Below, piece by piece: positions 1 to 8,950 of a DNA stretch of 64,000 bases. The stretch comes from Verrucomicrobiota bacterium (GTDB lineage: Bacteria > Verrucomicrobiota > Verrucomicrobiae > Opitutales > CG1-02-43-26), in assembly GCA_013289195.1 (NCBI GenBank), contig JABDAI010000003.1:1-64000 (forward strand), written 5' to 3'. The position numbers were made by a program, and so were the translations under genes. The notes under the pieces are model-generated. The model was not told the DNA's origin and did not search any database. It saw nothing but the letters and a program-made list of their open reading frames with translations. Positions within the stretch are counted from its first letter, which is position 1; every line of letters starts with the position of its first letter.

Positions 1-148
1 AATTTGTTTTTTTCCTTGTACCCAGTCTTAATCTAACCTATAACTAACATTGCGTTAGAAAAGACGTTTCTAAAAGAAATGCTTTTTCCATAACTTTCTA
101 AGATCATTTCTTAGTTCAACGGAGATTTCGGCGAGTGGCTGGAATTTC

Positions 149-167
149 GACTTTAAAGTTTAAAGTC
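149..167 (+). promoter_or_regulatory. palindrome in the rpsO leader
   Basis: The arm GACTTTAAA and its exact reverse complement TTTAAAGTC are separated by one G, 28 bases before the rpsO start. A second inverted repeat (TTAGAAA, 55-61, with TTTCTAA, 67-73) lies further up. In other bacteria S15 represses its own mRNA by binding a folded leader, so an autoregulatory or operator role is plausible but is only inference here. The rest of bases 1-195 holds no recognisable gene. Confidence 0.4.
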
Positions 168-195
168 CTAAAAGTTATGAATAAAATTAACTAAA

Positions 196-462
196 ATGTC
201 AGAAAGTATTAACAAAGAACCTATAATCAAAGAATTTCAAACTCATCCTAATGATACAGGATCCTCTGAAGTTCAAATCGCTATTCTTACCGCCAGAATT
301 AACCATTTAACCGACCATCTTAAAACACATCGTAAGGATTTCCACTGTAGACGCGGATTAGTTGCCCTCGCAAGCCGTAGAAGAAAATTACTCAACTATT
401 TAAAAAAGCATGAGTTAAATAAATATACCACTATCATTAAGCAACTCGGTATTAGAGGTTAA
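196..462 (+). CDS. rpsO: 30S ribosomal protein S15
   Basis: This is the 88-residue small-subunit protein S15, which binds the central domain of 16S rRNA early in 30S assembly. The length is normal for the family, and the conserved core is visible: HPNDTGSSEVQIAILTARI near residue 17, then HxxDFHxxRGL and RRRKLLNYLK. The ATG follows the A-rich stretch ttaactaaa without a Shine-Dalgarno motif, as for most genes in this window. It is followed by pnp on the same strand after 139 bases, the rpsO-pnp order found in many bacteria. A leader palindrome at 149-167 may take part in autoregulation. Confidence 0.97.
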   Translation: MSESINKEPIIKEFQTHPNDTGSSEVQIAILTARINHLTDHLKTHRKDFHCRRGLVALASRRRKLLNYLKKHELNKYTTIIKQLGIRG

Positions 463-500
463 ATTTCTTGACTAACACTATTTACTCATTCTTTTCTTTT

Positions 501-565
501 GCCCACGGACTTAGTTCCTTGGCTAGAAATTATCAATACGTGCAGACTCACTTTTGTCTCTGCAC
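501..565 (+). promoter_or_regulatory. rpsO-pnp intergenic hairpins
   Basis: Two stem-loops lie between the genes. One is imperfect (GCCCACGGA, 501-509, with TCCTTGGC). The other has a perfect 7-bp stem, GTGCAGA at 540-546 with TCTGCAC at 559-565, followed by a T/C-rich stretch. In enterobacteria a stem here is cut by RNase III and controls pnp expression. The same role is possible here but unproven; partial termination of the rpsO message is the alternative. Confidence 0.4.
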
Positions 566-601
566 TTTCTCTCCTTTTATAGCTAATAAATTTAAAAAAA
601 T

Positions 602-2875
602 ATGACCAATCAAAAATATTCTGTAACCGTAGAAGACTTAGGAATAACGATATCTACAGGTTCTCTCGCTAAACAAGCCAATGGTGCCGTCACTATCTCA
701 TTAGGCGAAACCTGCGTTTTTGTCAGCGCTACTGCCGCTGAATCCCTTAAGCCCGATCAAGATTACTTTCCTCTGAGCGTTGATTATAGAGAAAAATTTG
801 CCGCCGCTGGCCGCTTCCCTGGAGGATATTTCAAACGCGAAGGACGTCCTAGTGAAAAGGAAATTCTTACCTCTCGTCTTTGTGACCGTCCTCTACGTCC
901 CCTTTTCCCAAAAGGTTTCATGAATGAAGTTCAAATTATTGGCATGCTCCTTTCCGCTGATCTGAGCAATGAACCCGATGTACTCATGGTCAATGCCGCA
1001 TCAGCAGCTCTTATGTGCTCTAACATTCCATTCAATGGACCAGTAGGTTGCGTTCGTATAGGTGAAATTAATAACCAATTCGTCGTCAATCCCAATAATG
1101 AACAACTATTTGAGTCCCGCCTGGATTTAATTTATGTCGGCAATGAAAAAGACATGATGATGGTAGAAGGCAGTGCCGACCAGCTTTCTGAAGAGCGTTT
1201 CATTGAAGCATTAGAATTTGCCCATCAGAAAATTCAAGGCCTAATCGCAGCCCAAAAAGAGCTTGCTCAATTAGCTAATGTCCAAAAGAAACAATTCCCT
1301 CTTGTAACTGTTGATCCCAAAGTCTTCGAAATTTGTAAAGAATATACAAAAAATAAGCTAAGAACTGCAGTTTTCCAAGACAATAAAGCAGCCCGCAATG
1401 CCGCAGTTTCTGCTCTAAAAGAAGAAGTTACAAAACATGTTATTGAACAATTTGGCGATGCCGATCTCGAAGCCTATCATATCAATTTAGCCTTTGAGGA
1501 ACTCCAAGAACATGAATACCGCAGCAATATCCTCGATGCCAATAAACGAGTGGATGGTCGAGGAGCTAAAGATCTAAGACCCATTAGTTCTCAAATTGAT
1601 GTTCTTCCTCGCATCCATGGATCCTCACTTTTTGAAAGAGGCGAAACTCAGTCTTTAGTTCTCCTAACGCTCGGAACCAGTAAAGATGTCCAAGAACTAG
1701 ATGCCCTCACGGGAGGAGCCCAATCCAAGTCATTCATCTTGCATTATAATTTTCCACCCTTCTGCGTCGGCGAAACAGGCCGCATCGGTGCAACCGGACG
1801 CCGTGAAATCGGTCATGGTGCGCTTGCAGAGCGATCCTTACTTCCAGTAGTTCCACCAGAAGATGAGTTTCCGTACACTATTCGCATTATCTCTGAAATC
1901 CTCGAATCCAATGGGTCCAGTTCCATGGCCTCAGTCTGTGGCGGATGCTTAGCACTTATGGATGCAGGTGTTCCATTGATTGCTCCTGTTGCAGGTATTT
2001 CTACTGGACTTATAACTGAATTCACAGACAATGGCAAACTCTCCAGATATACTGTTCTAACAGATATCCTTGGCGCAGAGGACCACTTTGGCGATATGGA
2101 TTTCAAAATTGCCGGCAGCCGAGAAGGTATTACAGGCTTCCAATTAGACCTTAAAATAAAAGGCCTACCCATTGAGATTGCCAAAGAAGCCATTATGCAA
2201 TGTCGTGAAGCCCGTTTGCAAATTTTAGATCTTATGGCCCAAACCATTCCCGAGCCACGCAAAGAACTCAAAAGTTCAGCTCCACGTATTCATCAAATGC
2301 AAATTCCTCCAGATAAGATCGGTGCCCTTATTGGACCTGGTGGCAAAAACATCAAACGAATTACAGAAATTACAGGCGCTACGATCGACATTAATGAAGA
2401 TAATAGTGGTAATATTCTCGTATTTAGCACTGATGCTGAAGCTCTCAGAAGAGCAGTTGAAGAAATTGAACTCTCTGTCGGTGAAATTGAAGTCGGCAAA
2501 ACCTACCGTGGTATTGTTAGATCTGTCAAAGATTTTGGTGCCTTTGTAGAATGTTTACCAGGAAAAGAAGGCCTTGTTCATGTCTCTGAATTAGCAGAAG
2601 TTCGCGTCGAAAATGCTGAAGACATTTGCCAAATAGGAGACGAGATGGTGGTAAAATGTGTTGGCATTGATGAAAAAGGCCGAGTAAAACTAAGCCGTAA
2701 AGCTGTCTTACTTGAAGCCAAAGGCATGATTTATGAAGCCCCAGAAGGTAGGCCCAGAAGCTCTTCAAGAGAAGGCCATGGAAATCGTAGCAGAGAAGAT
2801 GGCCCCCGCGGCCGTGATAGAGGTCCAGGCCGACGTCCTTCCGGCTCTGATGATAGACAAAGATCACGAGACTAA
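602..2875 (+). CDS. pnp: polyribonucleotide nucleotidyltransferase (PNPase)
   Basis: PNPase is a phosphorolytic 3'-to-5' exoribonuclease of mRNA decay that works as a trimer. All family domains are present in order: the first RNase PH domain (about residues 10-220), a helical linker, the second RNase PH domain (about 310-540), a KH domain with [10 protein letters not shown] near 577, and an S1 domain at about 632-700. The second RNase PH domain holds the glycine-rich phosphate-binding stretch near 385-407 and the acidic active-site region near 491-523. The last 42 residues form a disordered Arg/Gly/Ser/Asp-rich tail, a common PNPase extension that may contact RNA or partners. The 757-residue length is slightly above the usual ~700 because of this tail. 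A strong terminator follows. Confidence 0.98.
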   Translation: MTNQKYSVTVEDLGITISTGSLAKQANGAVTISLGETCVFVSATAAESLKPDQDYFPLSVDYREKFAAAGRFPGGYFKREGRPSEKEILTSRLCDRPLRPLFPKGFMNEVQIIGMLLSADLSNEPDVLMVNAASAALMCSNIPFNGPVGCVRIGEINNQFVVNPNNEQLFESRLDLIYVGNEKDMMMVEGSADQLSEERFIEALEFAHQKIQGLIAAQKELAQLANVQKKQFPLVTVDPKVFEICKEYTKNKLRTAVFQDNKAARNAAVSALKEEVTKHVIEQFGDADLEAYHINLAFEELQEHEYRSNILDANKRVDGRGAKDLRPISSQIDVLPRIHGSSLFERGETQSLVLLTLGTSKDVQELDALTGGAQSKSFILHYNFPPFCVGETGRIGATGRREIGHGALAERSLLPVVPPEDEFPYTIRIISEILESNGSSSMASVCGGCLALMDAGVPLIAPVAGISTGLITEFTDNGKLSRYTVLTDILGAEDHFGDMDFKIAGSREGITGFQLDLKIKGLPIEIAKEAIMQCREARLQILDLMAQTIPEPRKELKSSAPRIHQMQIPPDKIGALIGPGGKNIKRITEITGATIDINEDNSGNILVFSTDAEALRRAVEEIELSVGEIEVGKTYRGIVRSVKDFGAFVECLPGKEGLVHVSELAEVRVENAEDICQIGDEMVVKCVGIDEKGRVKLSRKAVLLEAKGMIYEAPEGRPRSSSREGHGNRSREDGPRGRDRGPGRRPSGSDDRQRSRD

Positions 2876-2916
2876 AAAACCCTGCACATAATATCATCAT
2901 CAACTTTATAACTAGT

Positions 2917-2950
2917 AAAAAAGCACCTATTTCAACGGGTGCTTTTTTTT
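2917..2950 (+). terminator. rho-independent terminator of rpsO-pnp
   Basis: The arm AAAAAAGCACC (2917-2927) pairs with GGTGCTTTTTT (2938-2948), leaving a 10-base loop, and the T run continues to 2950. It stands 41 bases after the pnp stop codon and before the kamA promoter, so it separates the two transcription units. Confidence 0.9.
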
Positions 2951-2987
2951 ATAAAAATGCTCATAGAATTTAAAACCTCAATCTTAT

Positions 2988-3016
2988 TTGACTTTTTTGA
3001 AATAGCATATTATACA
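2988..3016 (+). promoter_or_regulatory. sigma70-type promoter of kamA
   Basis: The -35 box TTGACT (2988-2993) and the -10 box TATACA (3011-3016) are separated by exactly 17 bases. Transcription would begin near 3023, giving a leader of about 45 AT-rich bases before the kamA ATG. No operator was recognised. Confidence 0.65.
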
Positions 3017-3068
3017 TAATTATAATATATAAAAATTAATATATTATTAAATACAATTTAAATTTATA

Positions 3069-4199
3069 ATGTACCCAAAAGACAGTTTGGAAAATTGGTT
3101 TCAAGGCAAAGGGATATGGCAAGACACTCCGGATAAAGACTGGTTTAATTGGACTTGGCAGCTGAAAAACCGCATAACAAATCTTGAAAAGCTAGAAAAG
3201 CATATCGATCTTACGCCCGAAGAAAGAGTCGGTTGCGAGTTTGCCAACACAAAACTTGCTTTAGCGATTACGCCTTATTTTTTTAACCTCATTGACCGTA
3301 ATGATCCTAATTGTCCAATTAGGTTGCAAGTCATCCCACGCGGAGCAGAAATGAACGTTTCTGCTGTCGAAAAACTAGATCCCGTGGGTGAAGAAGATTC
3401 TATGGTTGTTCCAGGCTTAGTGCATCGCTATCCTGATAGAGTGCTTTTTCTTGTTACAGATCGTTGTGCAGCCTACTGCCGATATTGTACACGAAGCCGT
3501 TTAGTGTCTAATGCCCAAGACTACAATTTTCATCCAGAATTAGAATCAGGATTAAAGTATATTGAAGAACATAATGAAGTCAGAGACGTACTGCTCAGTG
3601 GAGGTGATCCTTTATTACTTTCAGACAACAAACTCGATAACCTCCTAAGCAGACTTAAACAGATTAAGCATGTAGAATTCGTTAGGATTGGATCGCGTAT
3701 CCCCATTTTTCTGCCCCAACGAATCACTCCAGAACTGTGCGATATTCTTAGGAAAAATGGGCCCATTTGGATGAGTATTCATGTCAACCATCCCAAAGAA
3801 TGCACCCATGAACTCAAAGAAGCCTGCGATCGCCTTGCCCTTTCCGGAGTTCCTTTGGGTAATCAAAGTGTTTTACTAAGAGGAGTCAATGACTCTGTAG
3901 AGACCATGAAATCCCTAGTACATCGCTTACTCATGATGAGAGTGAGACCCTACTATCTCTATCAATGCGATCTTGTCACAGGCAGTGAACATTTTCGCAC
4001 CGAAGTGAACAAAGGAATAGAAATCATTGAAGGCCTCAGAGGTCATACAACCGGTTACGCCATTCCCCAATATGTTATCGACGCTCCCGGAGGCGGCGGA
4101 AAGATCCCCGTCAATCCCCAATATGTCGACGGAATAACCTCAGCGGAAGTTCATTTAAGGAATTACACAGGTAAGAAATACAAATACTCATTTGAGTAA
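3069..4199 (+). CDS. kamA: lysine 2,3-aminomutase family radical SAM enzyme
   Basis: Enzymes of this family move the alpha-amino group of L-lysine to the beta carbon, using S-adenosylmethionine, a [4Fe-4S] cluster and PLP. The cluster motif C133-x3-C137-x2-C140 is visible, as is the PLP-lysine motif APGGGGKIP with K345. Long stretches typical of clostridial KamA are present (VRDVLLSGGDPLL, LPQRITPEL, VRPYYLYQCDL, HFRTxVxKGIEIIEGLRGHT). The protein has 376 residues against about 416 in clostridial KamA; the missing part is at the C-terminus, which carries oligomer contacts there. Beta-lysine could serve in osmoprotection or in EF-P modification; no epmA or efp is in the window. It has its own promoter and overlaps the next, convergent gene by 12 bases. 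Confidence 0.88.
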   Translation: MYPKDSLENWFQGKGIWQDTPDKDWFNWTWQLKNRITNLEKLEKHIDLTPEERVGCEFANTKLALAITPYFFNLIDRNDPNCPIRLQVIPRGAEMNVSAVEKLDPVGEEDSMVVPGLVHRYPDRVLFLVTDRCAAYCRYCTRSRLVSNAQDYNFHPELESGLKYIEEHNEVRDVLLSGGDPLLLSDNKLDNLLSRLKQIKHVEFVRIGSRIPIFLPQRITPELCDILRKNGPIWMSIHVNHPKECTHELKEACDRLALSGVPLGNQSVLLRGVNDSVETMKSLVHRLLMMRVRPYYLYQCDLVTGSEHFRTEVNKGIEIIEGLRGHTTGYAIPQYVIDAPGGGGKIPVNPQYVDGITSAEVHLRNYTGKKYKYSFE

Positions 4200-5051
4200 A
4201 TGTTTGAAAGACTGCTCTAGAGTGTTATATTTAAATTCAAAACCCGCATCCAACAATTTCTTTGGGAATGCATTGTAATCATTGAGCATTATTTCTTGCG
4301 CAAATTCACGTCCTAAAATAAATTTCAATAACCAAACAGGTGGAGAGAGCCAAACGGGCCTATGAATCGTTTTCCCAAGCGCTTCATAAAAATGCGTGTT
4401 CGTAACCACTTCCGGTGCTACTATATTAACGGGACCTTGAATACTTTCATTATGAATGCAAAAATCAATCGCCCGAACGGCATCATCAATATCAACCCAA
4501 CTGACCAACTGTTTACCAGAACCTTGGTACCCTCCTAGGCCCAACTTAAAAAACGGAAGTACCTTTCCAATAAGGCCACCATGGTCACTCAAAATATGGC
4601 CAAATCGAAGATTCACACGCCGTATTCCTGCCTGGTCTAAGAGCAAAGTTTCAGCCTCCCAATCGATTATGATGCGTTTAAGAAACTCACCATTCGAAAT
4701 AAGCTTAGAATCTTCCGTTGCCGGAGTTTGAGATTTCGCATAACCTCCCGAAGATGAAGCATTTAAAAATACTTTTGGTCGATTTTTTAATTCCAAAACT
4801 TTTTGAACTAAAAGACGGGTTGAAATAATCCGGCTCTCATAAATCCGCTTTTTAGCATCCTCAGACCAACGTTGACCTATAGTTTCGCCCGAGAGATTAA
4901 TAATAACATCCAGCGGAGGAAGTTCTTTAAGTGTTTCTAATTTACTCGAATCTTTTAAAGAAAGACCTCTTACTTCATGACCTTCAGAAGTAAAATATTC
5001 CCTCAACGCAGACCCCACTAAACCTGATATTCCTGTAATTAGGATTTTCAA
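4188..5051 (-). CDS. TIGR01777-family NAD(P)-dependent epimerase-like protein (YfcH type)
   Basis: This is a 287-residue extended short-chain dehydrogenase/epimerase of the YfcH type; substrate and role are not established for the family. The N-terminal nucleotide-binding motif ITGISGLVGSALREY starts at residue 5. The family stretches NLSGETIGQRW and ESRIISTRLL follow, and GHILSDHGG and LVSWVDIDDAVRAI lie further on. The C-terminal DUF1731-like part (HRPVWLSPP to FEFKYNTLEQSFKHLL) is complete. It converges with kamA and overlaps it by 12 bases. A terminator-like hairpin at 5108-5140 separates it from the gene upstream. Confidence 0.88.
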   Translation of the reverse strand: MKILITGISGLVGSALREYFTSEGHEVRGLSLKDSSKLETLKELPPLDVIINLSGETIGQRWSEDAKKRIYESRIISTRLLVQKVLELKNRPKVFLNASSSGGYAKSQTPATEDSKLISNGEFLKRIIIDWEAETLLLDQAGIRRVNLRFGHILSDHGGLIGKVLPFFKLGLGGYQGSGKQLVSWVDIDDAVRAIDFCIHNESIQGPVNIVAPEVVTNTHFYEALGKTIHRPVWLSPPVWLLKFILGREFAQEIMLNDYNAFPKKLLDAGFEFKYNTLEQSFKHLLK

Positions 5052-5107
5052 TTTCGTTTTTAAAGTTTTTAAATAATTTCAATAAAATTGTATAAACAAA
5101 AATAAAA

Positions 5108-5140
5108 TGATTGGATAATAATTCCATTATTACCCAATCA
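5108..5140 (-). terminator. terminator of the coiled-coil protein gene
   Basis: TGATTGG (5108-5114) pairs with CCAATCA (5134-5140). After one mismatch TAATAA pairs with TTATTA around the loop TTCCA. On the minus strand the stem is followed by a U-rich stretch (ttttatttttg), so it fits termination of the gene ending at 5169. Confidence 0.65.
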
Positions 5141-5168
5141 CTTATAAAAACTCAAATATTAAATAATG

Positions 5169-6710
5169 TTACGATAAAGTAATCTCAATCATGTTATTTA
5201 CATATTTAACGTCTAATTTAGGCTTCACCGTTTCAATTCCTTGATGTATTCTAAATTCAAGGGATTGTGAAAAGCTATCACTACCGCCCCATTTAAAGGT
5301 CAGAGGTGCAGCATTCTTAGTAAACATATTGTCTCCTTTGCCTTGCAATTCGATCGTATACTCACTACCTTCACTTCCAAAATAGGAACCTGCATTTGGA
5401 GTTTTGATCTCATTACTTTGATTAGGGTATACAGTGAGAGATGAAGGTTCCGATTCATTTCCGGATTCATCAGTTGCTGTAAATACTGCTTTAACAGTAT
5501 ATTCTGAAGAATTCGTAAATCTCACTTTATCAGCGAGATGTTTAGCAGCTCGCATAGCTGTCTCACGCTCACCTACAGCTGTCTCACGTTCCCCTACTCC
5601 TTTTTCTCTAGCTTCCACTGCCTTTTCTCTTTGTGCTAAAGCTGCCTTCGTATCATCTATTTCTCTTCTTGTCGTAGCTATTTCTTCTTCAAAATTCTTA
5701 ATATTCGCTTCTAAATTATCAATATCCTTTTGAAGAGCTTCTCTTTGTTCAGCCGTTGCAGTTTCTAATGCTTTTCTGTCTGCAACAACAAAATCTTGCA
5801 TGATAGCAAGAAGTTCTTTTGCTCTTGCAAGTCCCGTTTCTCTCTCTACTAGATTTGCTTTACCTTGGTCTATTTGTTCCCTTTGATCTTCCAACGATGC
5901 TTTCTCCCCTTGCATTTCTTTTGACTTCGACTCCAATTCTTCAGCTTTTTCTGTTAAATTGTGAGAGCGCACTGCAAGTTCTTTGCGCCTTTTCATGAAT
6001 TCAACTACAGCTTTTCTACTCTGTTCTGCCAGATTTGCTCCTTTGGCTTCCAATCCTGCTTTTAGAGCTTCTAACTCTTTTTTCCCGCTCACTAACTCTA
6101 CTTCTCTTCTAGCCAAATCTTCTTCCTGTTTAGTAAACTCTTCTACTTGTTTAGCTAAATTTTCTTCATAAGTTTTAATTTTAGCATTCAATTCATCAAT
6201 ACCCTTTTGAAGATCTGCTTTATCTTTAGCTGATGCAGTTTCCATCTCAGTTCTTCCCTTTTCAAGAGCGTCTTTCATCTCCTTGAGTGCAGCTTCTTCT
6301 TTACCAAGATTCTCGGCTTTGTCATCAAGATTTTTTTCTCTTTCTTGAGCTTTCTTCTCTAAGTCTGCTCTTTTTTGAGCTTCAGATTTTCTTTCGTTTT
6401 CTATTCTTTCACTCTCGGCTTTCAAACGCTGAGCTTCAGCTTGCTGTTGGGCTGCTTTTTTTTGTAAATCTGCAGCTTGTTTTTTTACTCTTTCAGCTTC
6501 TTCTTTAAATCTCTTTCTTCCCTCTCTAGCTTTTGCTCTGGCAGCAGCGGCCTGCTGCTTAGCTGCAGCCCTTCTCTCAACTCTAGCTTTCTTTCTTTGT
6601 TCATGAGTTTGACGTCGATCATCTTTTGCGGCAAAAGTCGTTAACGGACTGATAAAGGCAAATAATATAGCTGTTAAAGCTATAATCATTATATTTCGTT
6701 TTGTTTTCAT
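5169..6710 (-). CDS. secreted coiled-coil protein with a C-terminal beta domain
   Basis: Function unknown. The first 27 residues look like a signal peptide (basic start, hydrophobic core, FAA end), so the protein should reach the periplasm or beyond. Residues 30-390 are almost wholly heptad-like and rich in Ala, Glu, Lys and Arg, predicting a long coiled coil. A segment at 154-205 (TEMETASAKDKADLQKGIDEL and following) is repeated at 313-364 (KALETATAEQREALQKDIDNL and following), so part of the rod arose by internal duplication. GERETAVGERETAM is a shorter repeat. Residues 395-513 are low in helix formers and rich in Ser, Thr and Tyr, probably a beta-sandwich adhesion or binding domain. It could be an envelope structural rod or a secreted host-interaction protein. 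It has its own terminator. Confidence 0.7.
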   Translation of the reverse strand: MKTKRNIMIIALTAILFAFISPLTTFAAKDDRRQTHEQRKKARVERRAAAKQQAAAARAKAREGRKRFKEEAERVKKQAADLQKKAAQQQAEAQRLKAESERIENERKSEAQKRADLEKKAQEREKNLDDKAENLGKEEAALKEMKDALEKGRTEMETASAKDKADLQKGIDELNAKIKTYEENLAKQVEEFTKQEEDLARREVELVSGKKELEALKAGLEAKGANLAEQSRKAVVEFMKRRKELAVRSHNLTEKAEELESKSKEMQGEKASLEDQREQIDQGKANLVERETGLARAKELLAIMQDFVVADRKALETATAEQREALQKDIDNLEANIKNFEEEIATTRREIDDTKAALAQREKAVEAREKGVGERETAVGERETAMRAAKHLADKVRFTNSSEYTVKAVFTATDESGNESEPSSLTVYPNQSNEIKTPNAGSYFGSEGSEYTIELQGKGDNMFTKNAAPLTFKWGGSDSFSQSLEFRIHQGIETVKPKLDVKYVNNMIEITLS

Positions 6711-6828
6711 AATTTAATTTGATTTATTTGTTTATTTTTTGTCATAGATAACATAAATATAACAAAATATCAGATTTTTTAATTGTCAAATTTTGTGACA
6801 TTTTAAAAAACAGTATAATTTTATTCAT

Positions 6829-6973
6829 TAGACTTCTTTCGAAACTAAGTATTTTGCTCTATAGCAAGGAAACAATTTGTAAGGGACCAGAGTGTATACA
6901 AAAATACATGAGGATCCCGAATAAATTTTTGACGCCGCTAGAGAGCAAAAGAGTTGGTTTCGAAAGAAGTCTA
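6829..6973. mobile_element. 145-bp MITE-like element, copy 1
   Basis: The element is bounded by perfect 17-base inverted repeats: TAGACTTCTTTCGAAAC at 6829-6845 and its reverse complement at 6957-6973. The outermost TA on both sides fits the TA target duplication of IS630/Tc1-mariner elements. The repeats continue imperfectly inward to about 40 bases (TTTTGCTCT against AGAGCAAAA). There is no transposase. A second copy of equal length at 43972-44116 differs at only four positions. It sits between obgE and the coiled-coil gene. Confidence 0.85.
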
Positions 6974-7044
6974 TTAAATGGAGTTGATAATGGCATTTTA
7001 ATAATACCACCCGGTTCAAAAAATGAACTAATTCATAAATTGAA

Positions 7045-8034
7045 TTATTTCTTAAATAATTCTTTTAATTCCACTTTAAGCTCTTCAACACCCTCTCCTG
7101 TTAAGCATGAGATTGGAAATATTGTAGTTTTATACTTTCTTTTGAATCTTTTTAAATTATCTACTGCTTCTGGTAAATCCATTTTATTTGCAGCTATAAC
7201 AAAATTCTTTTTTAGTAATTTTTCATCATATAATGATAATTCTTTACGCAAATTTTCAAAATCTTTTAGAGGATCCCGAGTGTCGAAGCCTGCCATGTCT
7301 ATAATAAAGAGAAGTAATTGGCAGCGTTCTATGTGCCGTAAAAATCGATGGCCTAGCCCACGATTTTGGCTCGCACCATCTATAAGCCCAGGAATATCCG
7401 CCAATCTTAGCCGTTCGTAGGTTTCAGGATATTCTATAATTCCAATAATTGGACTTTTTGTTGTAAAAGGATAAGGAGCTGTCTTAGGATGCGCTTTTGT
7501 GATTAAATTCGTTAAAGAAGACTTCCCTGCATTGGGATAACCTACAAGTCCAATATCTGCAATGACTTTTAAAACAAACTTAAATTTCCTTTCAGGAACT
7601 TCTTCTCCTGGAGTAAATTGACGAGGAGCACGATTGGTAGAGGATTTAAAATGAACATTCCCCAAGCCCCCTTTCCCCCCTTTGATTAAGACAATCCGCT
7701 GCCCATGTTCTATAAGCTCTGCAACAGGACGTTCCGTCTCAGCATCAGAGACTATGGTTCCTGCAGGCAGTTTTAAAACGCAATCTCTGCCATTTGCACC
7801 ATGTTTTTGATTCCCTTTCCCCGCTTCGGCATTACCAGCATCCCAGTTAGATTTAAACTGATAGACGGTTAAATCGGTAACATTGGTATCACATTCTAAT
7901 ATAATGTTACCTCCATCGCCACCGTCCCCTCCATTGGGACCGCCTTTAGGAATAAACTTTTCTCTACGAAAACTGGCACAGCCATCTCCACCGTTACCCG
8001 CTTTGAGTGTCACTATCTTTTCATCTATAAACAT
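7045..8034 (-). CDS. obgE: Obg-family GTPase
   Basis: Obg is an essential GTPase that binds the 50S subunit and links ribosome maturation to cell state. The glycine-rich Obg fold occupies residues 1-158, with the typical GGDGGDGGNI near 35-44. The G domain follows: G1 GYPNAGKSS at 165-173, G3 DIPG at 213-216, G4 NKMD at 283-286 and G5 SCLTGEG near 309. At 329 residues it lacks the extra C-terminal OCT domain of some Gram-positive homologues, as is common. The gene stands alone. Divergent transcription with the efflux operon at 8186 leaves a 151-base shared control region with no clear promoter. A MITE lies 71 bases downstream. Confidence 0.97.
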   Translation of the reverse strand: MFIDEKIVTLKAGNGGDGCASFRREKFIPKGGPNGGDGGDGGNIILECDTNVTDLTVYQFKSNWDAGNAEAGKGNQKHGANGRDCVLKLPAGTIVSDAETERPVAELIEHGQRIVLIKGGKGGLGNVHFKSSTNRAPRQFTPGEEVPERKFKFVLKVIADIGLVGYPNAGKSSLTNLITKAHPKTAPYPFTTKSPIIGIIEYPETYERLRLADIPGLIDGASQNRGLGHRFLRHIERCQLLLFIIDMAGFDTRDPLKDFENLRKELSLYDEKLLKKNFVIAANKMDLPEAVDNLKRFKRKYKTTIFPISCLTGEGVEELKVELKELFKK

Positions 8035-8185
8035 TTAGGTCTTTTATACTATTAAAAAATTTCTACTTCGTAAAGATTAAATTACAGGTTCTTTTTTCTT
8101 TCTTGGGCTGAATAACAAAAATACAATTGAACTTTAGCTATTAAAAGACTATTAATAAAGTTAATCCTTCATATACCCTCCTCTG

Positions 8186-8941
8186 ATGAAAGTACCCCTT
8201 TTTCGAAATATTGCCTATCTATTGTCTTTAGTTCTGATAATGCTCATAACCAATGGCTGCAGCAAATACAAAAAAGAAAAAATGCAAGGCTACATTGATG
8301 CAAAATTACTTTATGCATCCTCTCTAAAAAGTGGTAAGCTCATTGCTAGAAATTTTCATCGGGGCGATTCTGTGCAAATAGGCGATGTATTATTTGAACT
8401 AGATCCAGAACCCGAAAAAACAGCATTAGCTTTAGGAAAAGAAAAAGTAGAAAACATCAAATCAGGTCTGATAGATCTGGAAAAAGAGCAATCCAAACCT
8501 TCCTTTGATCAATCACAACTGGAAACCTTAGAAGCAGATTTAAAAAAGCTACAATGGGAATACGATCAAAAAAAGGTTAAATCCTCCGTCGCTGGAACAA
8601 TATTCGATTACTATTATGAAGTTGGGGAAAATGTCCCACCTTATAAACCTGTCCTTTCAATATTATATCCTGAAGAAATTAGAGCCATATTCTACGTCTC
8701 AGAACCAGAACTTACCCAACTTAAAGTCGGCGAAAAAGTAAAAATTTTGTGCGATGGCTGCGGTAATGATTTGATAGGAACAATAAGTTTTATATCCCCA
8801 ATAGCAGAATATACACCACCAGTGATTTATAGTGTAGATAGAAGAAGTGAATTGGTATTCAGAGTAGAAGCAAAATTTAACCCTAATGAAATATCTACTA
8901 TACATATGGGATTACCCATTGAAATAGAGCCAGTTAGATAA
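8186..8941 (+). CDS. HlyD-family periplasmic adaptor (YbhG-like)
   Basis: This is a 251-residue membrane-fusion/adaptor protein that would couple an inner-membrane ABC exporter to an outer-membrane channel. A hydrophobic signal segment covers residues 8-22 and ends in TNGC, so Cys25 may be lipidated; the lipobox is not ideal. A biotinyl-lipoyl half (GKLIARNFHRGDSVQIGDVLFELDP), a short coiled-coil hairpin (about 85-130), the second lipoyl half (VKSSVAGTIFDYYYEVGENV) and a beta-barrel part follow. It is short for the family because the hairpin is brief. The ATPase begins 9 bases downstream, so the two are co-transcribed. The substrate cannot be read from the sequence. Confidence 0.87.
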   Translation: MKVPLFRNIAYLLSLVLIMLITNGCSKYKKEKMQGYIDAKLLYASSLKSGKLIARNFHRGDSVQIGDVLFELDPEPEKTALALGKEKVENIKSGLIDLEKEQSKPSFDQSQLETLEADLKKLQWEYDQKKVKSSVAGTIFDYYYEVGENVPPYKPVLSILYPEEIRAIFYVSEPELTQLKVGEKVKILCDGCGNDLIGTISFISPIAEYTPPVIYSVDRRSELVFRVEAKFNPNEISTIHMGLPIEIEPVR

Positions 8942-8950
8942 AAAAAGCTC

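Noticed and set aside
1813..2271. A 152-codon open frame on the minus strand inside pnp
   Set aside because: It is antisense to the conserved second RNase PH domain and has no recognisable motif.
6854..7420. A 188-codon plus-strand open frame covering the MITE and the end of obgE
   Set aside because: It runs antisense through the obgE G domain and is explained by the element plus chance.
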